Shown: positions 37,610 through 41,806 of the stretch, in pieces
Position numbering within the stretch: the stretch's first letter is position 1
Layout: each line of letters begins with the position of its first letter
Virus record (IMG/VR): IMGVR_UViG_3300032180_000018
Location: 1 to 41,806 of that record
Direction: 5' to 3' (one strand)
Source of the DNA: a virus
DNA length: 41,806 nt
Translations under genes and position numbers: made by a program
The notes under the pieces: model-generated
The model's database searches: none
What the model was told of the DNA's origin: nothing
Seen by the model: the letters and a program-made list of their open reading frames with translations, nothing else

Positions 37610-37827
37610 TCTGCATCTTTCGACACGCATGTAGGATGGCGCACCCATCCAAACCGGACCCAGCGGCGAGCCGCCAACTCGCATAGCGGCGCAGTCATGG
37701 CCATACCATTTGCGCAGCCGGTATGTGTCGCACGGCCTTTGCAACCGCACCAGCATCGACAGCGCGTCTTCACCGGATGCATGTAGCGCCGGTGCTCGAC
37801 CGCGGATGCCCATTGGCCCCAACTCAT
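37606..37827 (-). CDS. Cys-rich zinc-binding-type phage protein (73 aa)
   Basis: MSWGQWASAVEHRRYMHPVK, then TRCRCWCGCKGRATHTGCAN then GMAMTAPLCELAARRWVR. The CRCWCGC...HTGC...C pattern is a recognised Cys-rich phage protein family (CRC.CGG....GCA.G....GCE...RRW). Probably a zinc-binding small protein; the role is unknown. Start 37827 fits the family. Confidence 0.7.
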   Translation of the reverse strand: MSWGQWASAVEHRRYMHPVKTRCRCWCGCKGRATHTGCANGMAMTAPLCELAARRWVRFGWVRHPTCVSKDAE

Positions 37828-37843
37828 CTGCTGCCCACCATTC

Positions 37844-38035
37844 CTATGCTGTATTCCGATCTTCGAACTTGACCTGATCGCTTTCCAGACTTTGTAGGGC
37901 TGCATACGCGGCGTTTATGAGCGAGGCATCGGCGGGCGCTTTGCCATTGTTCCATGGAATACCAAGATGCTCGCCAATAATTTGGGCGAGCGTAAGCGTT
38001 TCGGAAGCACCAAAAGCTATTTTGCGGCTAGACAT
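37844..38035 (-). CDS. Hypothetical protein (63 aa)
   Basis: MSSRKIAFGASETLTLAQII, then GEHLGIPWNNGKAPADASLI and NAAYAALQSLESDQVKF. Mixed alpha/beta; no motif recognised. Sits between the Cys-rich gene and the 70-aa gene in the operon. Confidence 0.55.
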   Translation of the reverse strand: MSSRKIAFGASETLTLAQIIGEHLGIPWNNGKAPADASLINAAYAALQSLESDQVKFEDRNTA

Positions 38036-38047
38036 TTCTGCACCTGT

Positions 38048-38260
38048 CTACTGATTGGTTGCACGCAGAGCTTCGAACTCCTGTGCGTAGCGTAGCGTGA
38101 TCTCGCGCATGGTTGCGTCATCGGCGTTCTTCCCCATGCACAGCGCCCGCAAGGCATGCAGAAATAGCCGCCCCTGTTTGCGCGTTTCAGGCGGCAGCTC
38201 ATCTTCGTGCGCGGAAAGCCAACGCTCATAATCGCGGGTAGCCTGTTTGATCTCGGTCAT
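38048..38260 (-). CDS. Hypothetical helical protein (70 aa)
   Basis: MTEIKQATRDYERWLSAHED, ELPPETRKQGRLFLHALRAL, DDATMREITLRYAQEFEALR. Fully helical; ATGA overlap with the upstream DUF5131 gene. Function unknown. Confidence 0.55.
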   Translation of the reverse strand: MTEIKQATRDYERWLSAHEDELPPETRKQGRLFLHALRALCMGKNADDATMREITLRYAQEFEALRATNQ

Positions 38261-39021
38261 AATGGCCCTCTAGAGAACTGTGTGGCAGTCGGGAACTCGC
38301 GCACCAGCAGATCGGGAGGGATAGGCGCTTTCTTCGTCATTTGCTTCATGAAGAACGACACACCGACAAGCTTGCACTGATCCCGCACGCTTGCTGCCCA
38401 ACCGGGCTCCATATAGCGAGCTTTCGATCCGCTCTCCCCACCGCAAATTATCCAATCGGGAAACATAGCAAGGGGGCGATCCAGAACGAGCGCCATACAC
38501 TGAATTCGCAGCGGTCCTAATGCGGGCTCATAGCTCACGAAGCGGACGCGAGCGCCGATAGCCGCAAGTTTTGGCCAATCCCGCTCATATTCACCCTGAT
38601 CTCCGCAAGTGATTCCAAGCCAGACGTTGTGAGGCGCGACGGTCCAAGGCGCGAGCCGCTGATAGTTCTGGATGCGTTTGGTCAATAAGAGCCAATCAAG
38701 CTCTGGCGTGCGCTCGATCAAGTCGGCAAGATCAATCCGCCATTGCTGCGGAGCATGATTATCCAGCCAGTCAGCAAGCGAGCAACAGAACACCCGCGGG
38801 CGCGTCCCATTCACTCGCGCTTCTTTTGCCCATCGTAGGGGTTGGCGCCAGTAACCCTCACTGGTTCGTTTGCGTTCCCCGTGTGGCCCCCAGGTCACCC
38901 AGCCGTAACGCTTAGCCATTCCTTCTGCATAGCAATAATCACATGGTGGCCCGACCTTCGTGCAGCCAATCCAGGCGTTGAAGGTATGGTCGGTCCACTC
39001 GATTTTGCTGTTTTCGCCCAT
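38257..39021 (-). CDS. DUF5131 (phage Gp37/Gp68) radical-SAM-like protein
   Basis: A 254-aa protein starting MGENSKIEWTDHTFNAWIGC, with Cys20, Cys27 and Cys30 (GC..VGPPCDYCYA), the Cys triad of the DUF5131 family, which resembles radical-SAM and spore-photoproduct-lyase-like folds. Later blocks VFCCSLADWLD, LLLTKRIQNY, NVWLGITC and RVRFVSYEPALGPL are typical of the family. This is a common phage protein; its substrate is unknown, though a DNA- or nucleotide-modifying role is suspected. An alternative start 15 bases upstream (39036) exists. Confidence 0.85.
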   Translation of the reverse strand: MGENSKIEWTDHTFNAWIGCTKVGPPCDYCYAEGMAKRYGWVTWGPHGERKRTSEGYWRQPLRWAKEARVNGTRPRVFCCSLADWLDNHAPQQWRIDLADLIERTPELDWLLLTKRIQNYQRLAPWTVAPHNVWLGITCGDQGEYERDWPKLAAIGARVRFVSYEPALGPLRIQCMALVLDRPLAMFPDWIICGGESGSKARYMEPGWAASVRDQCKLVGVSFFMKQMTKKAPIPPDLLVREFPTATQFSRGPL

Positions 39022-39060
39022 TCTAGGCGACACCATTTCCGCTATGGGTGGCAGGAGTGC

Positions 39061-39276
39061 TCATTTGAGAGTCGTTGCTATGAGATTGAAAAAGCCTCCC
39101 CACGCAAAAACGATTACGCAATACGCTAGACCAATCATCCACCACGGGAAGTCTTGCTGCCATAGGGCGACGGCGCCGGCGCCGGCGCCCGTTGCGCCTA
39201 TTACGGCGATTGAGGTCAGCAGCCCACTAATGGTGCGATAGGTCTTTTTGGCTTTTTCGACCTGCGCGGTGCTCAT
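39061..39276 (-). CDS. Two-TM membrane protein (71 aa)
   Basis: MSTAQVEKAKKTYRTISGLL, with TSIAVIGATGAGAGAVALW and WWMIGLAYCVIVFAWGGFF forming two transmembrane helices. A GAGAGA-coding palindromic repeat (GGCGCC units) lies in the middle. Unknown function; small phage membrane proteins of this type may interact with host envelope proteins. Confidence 0.6.
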   Translation of the reverse strand: MSTAQVEKAKKTYRTISGLLTSIAVIGATGAGAGAVALWQQDFPWWMIGLAYCVIVFAWGGFFNLIATTLK

Positions 39277-39298
39277 GCCACTCTCCCGCTCAGTGTGG

Positions 39299-39538
39299 TC
39301 ATCGGAGTACGCCCGCGTAGTTCGTGATGACTAGGTCGTTTTGTTGTCGATCAAAAATCTCGGTCCTTAAACATGACGGATGCTCACGAAACGCCTTTGC
39401 CATTTCGTATGCGCCTTCTAGTGTGGCGGCCCATCCGACTGTGCGCATTTCGGGTTTAGGGTAGCCAGCCGAGCGGACCTCGTACCGCTGGCCGCGATCT
39501 CCGATATTGGTGTGCGGCTTCCCGCCTGAATGAGTCAT
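39299..39538 (-). CDS. Hypothetical protein (79 aa)
   Basis: MTHSGGKPHTNIGDRGQRYE, VRSAGYPKPEMRTVGWAATL, EGAYEMAKAFREHPSCLRTE, 'IFDRQQNDLVI'. A small alpha/beta protein, helix EGAYEMAKAFR then a strand. Similar small 'RYEV...G........A' proteins occur in many phages. ATGA overlap at its start. Confidence 0.6.
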   Translation of the reverse strand: MTHSGGKPHTNIGDRGQRYEVRSAGYPKPEMRTVGWAATLEGAYEMAKAFREHPSCLRTEIFDRQQNDLVITNYAGVLR

Positions 39539-39630
39539 GCGCGGCCCTCGGCTTTGGCGATGGCGGCAAGAGCTTGTTCGTGGACTTTCTGTCCTGGCGT
39601 GTGCGCACCCTTTCGGCTGTCAGCAGTCAT
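39535..39630 (-). CDS. 31-aa small protein
   Basis: MTADSRKGAHTPGQKVHEQA then LAAIAKAEGRA. Overlaps the upstream gene end by 11 bases and the next gene start as ATGA. Short, with one helix; kept because the overlaps fit the operon's pattern. Longer upstream extension lies in another gene. Confidence 0.4.
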   Translation of the reverse strand: MTADSRKGAHTPGQKVHEQALAAIAKAEGRA

Positions 39631-39970
39631 GCGGTATAAACTCCCCGCTTTCATTCTGAGTAAAAAGCCTCGGCTTTGGCTCGTCGCGGTCTTCCTCCCA
39701 AGGTTCCTCACCCATGACCATTCGAGCCTGAATGGTGACGGCAAGCTCTTTTGCGAACTCGTGAGTCTGGTGATAGCCGCAGGGATGCACACTGGTTGGA
39801 TAGTGATACTGTTTCGGCGCTGTGCAATGGACGCTCACGCGCCCTTCCATCTGATCGACGCTGAGATTGCCCCACGTCTTGCAGTCCGGGCATTCCCACA
39901 GCCACCATTTCTTTGTGCCATCCGTAACGGCACGGAAGCGCCCTAGCTTGGTCGTGACGATCTTGCTCAT
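39620..39970 (-). CDS. Zinc-ribbon-type hypothetical protein (116 aa)
   Basis: MSKIVTTKLGRFRAVTDGTK, WWLWECPDCKTWGNLSVDQM, CTAPKQYHYPTSVHPCGYHQ, THEFAKELAVTIQARMVMGE. The CPDC plus C...CGYH set (Cys/His) forms a zinc-finger-like unit. The C-terminal third is acidic and Pro-rich. Starts in an ATGA overlap with the following 13-aa frame. Confidence 0.6.
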   Translation of the reverse strand: MSKIVTTKLGRFRAVTDGTKKWWLWECPDCKTWGNLSVDQMEGRVSVHCTAPKQYHYPTSVHPCGYHQTHEFAKELAVTIQARMVMGEEPWEEDRDEPKPRLFTQNESGEFIPHDC

Positions 39971-40008
39971 GGTGCTGCCGTTTGCGTCTGAGTGGCAGGA
40001 GCGTTCAT
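39967..40008 (-). CDS. 13-aa coupling minicistron (putative)
   Basis: ATG AAC ... CCA TGA encodes MNAPATQTQTAAP. Its ATG overlaps the stop of the ASCH gene (ATGA) and its TGA overlaps the ATG of the zinc-ribbon gene (ATGA), so it exactly bridges the two. It may be translated only to couple them. Confidence 0.35.
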   Translation of the reverse strand: MNAPATQTQTAAP

Positions 40009-40442
40009 GCTGCCTCCGCTTTTGGAAACAAATCATCTGGCACGAAAAAGATGCCTTGCGCGCCTCGATAGGGAACGGGGTTTTGAAAAATCCTGAACTC
40101 ACGGCGTTCCCAAGCAAATCGCCCTGGCGAGAAGTCGCCGCAAAGCCAGTTGTCGTCACGTTCGGATACGCTTTGCGGATCGTAAACGTCCTCTGTACGT
40201 TCACAGTTGACGATGTTAACGGCCCCGATGATTGCTCCGCGCGGCAATTCCATGCGCCAGTGCGGACCAAATTCATCGCAAATAATGTCGTCCAATTCCG
40301 CCCCGCAGGCGTGAACGATCTTCTTCGTAGCGTGTACGGCGAGCCAGCCGCGATGATTGATGGGCCAGTGGCGCGTCTCATGTATTTTGAGTGGCGAGCA
40401 CCACGCTGACGCCCACGGTTGCCAGAGCGAAATTGCCTTCAT
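40005..40442 (-). CDS. ASCH-domain protein (145 aa)
   Basis: MKAISLWQPWASAWCSPLKI, then HETRHWPINHRGWLAVHATK, and 'PRGAIIGAVNIVNCERTEDV'. This is the ASCH (ASC-1 homology) signature: KAISLWQPWA, K..E.R.W....RG.LaIHa.K, LP.GaiiG.v.l. ASCH proteins are RNA-binding or nucleotide-handling; some phage members are related to RNA-targeting functions. A start at 40442 is chosen (MKAISL); the frame's three extra upstream residues are less likely. Confidence 0.85.
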   Translation of the reverse strand: MKAISLWQPWASAWCSPLKIHETRHWPINHRGWLAVHATKKIVHACGAELDDIICDEFGPHWRMELPRGAIIGAVNIVNCERTEDVYDPQSVSERDDNWLCGDFSPGRFAWERREFRIFQNPVPYRGAQGIFFVPDDLFPKAEAA

Positions 40443-40457
40443 GCCACACACTCTGCG

Positions 40458-40682
40458 TCAGTTGTGCTCATCGGCTTCATCCTTTGGCTCGGTAAAAGTG
40501 GCTTCTGTGGCTCTCGTGACGTGACCTAAAGCAGTCGAAATCATTTGGCCTATGCGCCAGGACGGCCATGTATTCGGCATTTGACGCATAAGGCCGCGCC
40601 ATTCTTCGACGGTCATCCGCAGGGTGATGTCCAAGTCCATTTTGGAAAGCTGGTTGGCGTCGATTTTCAGGACCGCTCTCAT
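40458..40682 (-). CDS. Conserved small early protein (74 aa)
   Basis: MRAVLKIDANQLSKMDLDIT, LRMTVEEWRGLMRQMPNTWP, SWRIGQMISTALGHVTRATE. The TVEEWRGLMRQMPN...WRIGQMI pattern recurs in phage small proteins; probable alpha/beta fold. A GGAGC ribosome site precedes the ATG. Confidence 0.6.
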   Translation of the reverse strand: MRAVLKIDANQLSKMDLDITLRMTVEEWRGLMRQMPNTWPSWRIGQMISTALGHVTRATEATFTEPKDEADEHN

Positions 40683-40706
40683 TGCTCCATCATTCCCATC
40701 TGTAAA

Positions 40707-40850
40707 TCAGTGAGGGTTCCGCGCTCTTTGGGTCACCCACAACCCGTCATCGCCGTCCGCCCGGCGCGAGCCTACTAGCCGGATCAGCGATTTCGCGGGC
40801 GTATTATTTCCACCGCCCGCTAATCTCCCCGACGTTCGCACGGGATTCAT
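40707..40850 (-). CDS. Hypothetical short protein (47 aa)
   Basis: MNPVRTSGRLAGGGNNTPAK, SLIRLVGSRRADGDDGLWVT. It fills an otherwise empty 184-base gap in the dense operon and begins 17 bases after the upstream stop. No motif. Support is from spacing only. Confidence 0.35.
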   Translation of the reverse strand: MNPVRTSGRLAGGGNNTPAKSLIRLVGSRRADGDDGLWVTQRARNPH

Positions 40851-40866
40851 GGTTGCTACTTTCTGT

Positions 40867-41154
40867 TCATGGGTTGATTGGTTCAAAATTGTCGTACAGA
40901 TTGCGGCGAGCCGTACCCCAAGTGCCATCTTTCCGCTTCGGCACGCCGACCGCCCATCCCCATTTAGGATTGCTGATCTCGATCACTTGATATTCCGCTT
41001 GGTCGCGCTTGCTTCTCACAACATCGCCCACCTTCACTCGGCATAACGCCACATGAATTGATCGCATTTCTTCCCGAACAAGAGTGAGCTTGGCGCAGAG
41101 AGCTTCTTGCTCAGCTTCCAAAACTTCCAAGCGACGTTGGTGCTGTTCTGTCAT
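40867..41154 (-). CDS. Coiled-coil plus SH3-like protein (95 aa)
   Basis: MTEQHQRRLEVLEAEQEALC, KLTLVREEMRSIHVALCRVK give a coiled coil; then VGDVVRSKRDQAEYQVIEIS and GWAVGVPKRKDGTWGTARRN form a small beta-barrel-like module (VGD.V.....EYQVI) resembling an SH3/KOW fold. Starts 5 bases after the pentapeptide gene's stop. Confidence 0.6.
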   Translation of the reverse strand: MTEQHQRRLEVLEAEQEALCAKLTLVREEMRSIHVALCRVKVGDVVRSKRDQAEYQVIEISNPKWGWAVGVPKRKDGTWGTARRNLYDNFEPINP

Positions 41155-41159
41155 GGGTG

Positions 41160-41806
41160 TCAGGCCGCGATCTTCTCTTGCTTCTTGACCAACCCAAGCG
41201 CCTCGTAATCGAGTTTCTTTTCCTCAATCACGGTGCAACGATGTAGCCTGAATTTTCCGTCCGAACCGTTAGGAATGCAGGCAATGTCCGCTGCCTCAAA
41301 CTCCACAATCAGAATGCGATAGCCTTCCTTCCATTCCCGCAAGCACCAATCGAGCGTGCCGACATTCACCCCAGGCGCGCAATCGCGAGCCGGATCACTA
41401 TCAGCTTTTGCCACTTCGATCAGTGCGCCGATGTCGTATTTGACGCTCGGATAGTGCGGGCCGGTGCCTTCGGCCGTTACGAGCTTATAGGCGCGGATTT
41501 TCCCAGGCTGATCGAGCAGCATCATCAACGGCGTGCAGAATTCGTTTGAGATATTTTCCGCGCCGCTCAGGTTCGCGCGGCTCAGGTACGCGCCGCTCAG
41601 GTTCGCGCGGCTCAGGTCCGCGCCGCTCAGGTTCGCGCGGCTCAGGTACGCGCCGCTCAGGTTCGCGCCGCTCAGGTCCGCGCCGCTCAGGTCCGCGCCG
41701 CTCAGGTCCGCGCGGCTCAGGTTCGCGCGGCTCAGGTTCGCGCGGCTCAGGTACGCGCCGCTCAGGTTCGCGCGGCTCAGGTACGCGCGGCTCAGGTACG
41801 CGCCGC
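41160..41806 (-). CDS. Pentapeptide-repeat protein, C-terminal part with DUF7666-like domain
   Basis: Continuation of the gene at 1-289. From the right edge to about 41559 it is pentapeptide repeats; then [60 protein letters not shown] and [20 protein letters not shown]. The final ~125 residues match the conserved domain I know as DUF7666-type: AYKLV...[14 protein letters not shown], ILIVEFxAxDIxxIP and GKFR.HRC. The repeats are open in frame across the window edge with the N-terminal part. Total about 308-311 aa. The domain often follows pentapeptide or other repeats in phages and prophages; function unknown. Confidence 0.85.
   Translation of the reverse strand, partial: GAYLSRAYLSRANLSGAYLSRANLSRANLSRADLSGADLSGADLSGANLSGAYLSRANLSGADLSRANLSGAYLSRANLSGAENISNEFCTPLMMLLDQPGKIRAYKLVTAEGTGPHYPSVKYDIGALIEVAKADSDPARDCAPGVNVGTLDWCLREWKEGYRILIVEFEAADIACIPNGSDGKFRLHRCTVIEEKKLDYEALGLVKKQEKIAA
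41559..41806. repeat. 15-bp minisatellite, right array
   Basis: About sixteen 15-bp units like those at the left edge. 41588-41668 is identical to 1-81, and the last 9 bases (41798-41806) equal bases 1-9. The contig end is therefore inside the array, and unit number across the junction is unresolved. A 9-base overlap of the ends restores the 15-bp register; simple abutment would leave a unit 6 bases short. Confidence 0.95.

Noticed and set aside
39166-39192. GC-rich palindromic GGCGCC repeat in the 39061 gene
   Set aside because: It encodes a Gly-Ala-Gly-Ala stretch within a transmembrane protein; simple codon repetition explains it better than a regulatory hairpin.
41559-41806. CRISPR array
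   Set aside because: The repeats are 15-bp in-frame pentapeptide codons without spacers; they are a coding minisatellite.
1-41806. tRNA genes, integrase, attachment sites, transposons
   Set aside because: None could be recognised by eye on either strand; a tRNA scan and profile search would be needed to exclude short or divergent ones.

Overview
The window looks like a complete or nearly complete genome of a tailed bacteriophage with a short-tailed (podovirus, P22-type neck) virion. The strongest hint of completeness is that one pentapeptide-repeat gene is split across the two window ends: its N-terminal part reads leftward from 289 off the left edge, and its C-terminal part enters at the right edge and ends at 41160. 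The last 9 bases equal the first 9 bases. The contig is therefore probably circular (or circularly permuted) and was opened inside a 15-bp minisatellite. The host is probably a Gram-negative bacterium. Several small proteins resemble families I associate with Rhizobiales (Bradyrhizobium-like) phages and prophages, but the host assignment is inference.

Layout. A divergent control region (3952-4356) holds a perfect 13-bp inverted repeat, a leftward promoter candidate and a promoter just upstream of a small Cro/CI-like HTH gene. Leftward from it, through the window edge to 36614, runs one dense minus-strand (early) operon. It holds small unknown proteins, a Cas4-like PD-(D/E)XK exonuclease, a conserved probable DNA-metabolism protein, two HNH-type endonucleases, the pentapeptide-repeat protein, an ASCH-domain protein, a DUF5131 radical-SAM-like protein and many tiny membrane or Cys-rich proteins, mostly joined by ATGA overlaps. 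Rightward runs a single long block. It starts with the HTH regulator, a DUF559/Vsr-like nuclease, a replication-type HTH protein, a NusG-like antiterminator and small proteins. Then come terminase small and large subunits, portal, an O-antigen polymerase/ligase-like membrane protein, scaffold, major capsid protein, a signal-peptide-bearing putative decoration protein, gp4-like and gp10-like neck proteins, ejection-type proteins, a run of tail fibre/tailspike genes, and a lysis/envelope cassette (peptidoglycan-binding protein, class 3 lipase, holin, papain-like peptidase, TM plus coiled-coil protein). It ends with a TolB-like beta-propeller protein. The two transcription blocks converge at 36614-36617 with a 4-bp overlap.

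How it may work. No DNA or RNA polymerase, helicase or integrase is visible, so replication and transcription would rely on the host. The HTH protein and operator could switch early transcription, and the NusG-like protein could drive the >30-kb rightward block through the hairpins after terminase and after the capsid genes. Most unusual are the O-antigen-polymerase-like gene embedded between portal and scaffold, Sec signal peptides on several virion-type proteins, a lipase and a papain-like peptidase in the lysis region, a TolB-like propeller, and the two-site-variable minisatellite in the pentapeptide gene. Family names come from recognition of motifs by eye; no database search was possible.
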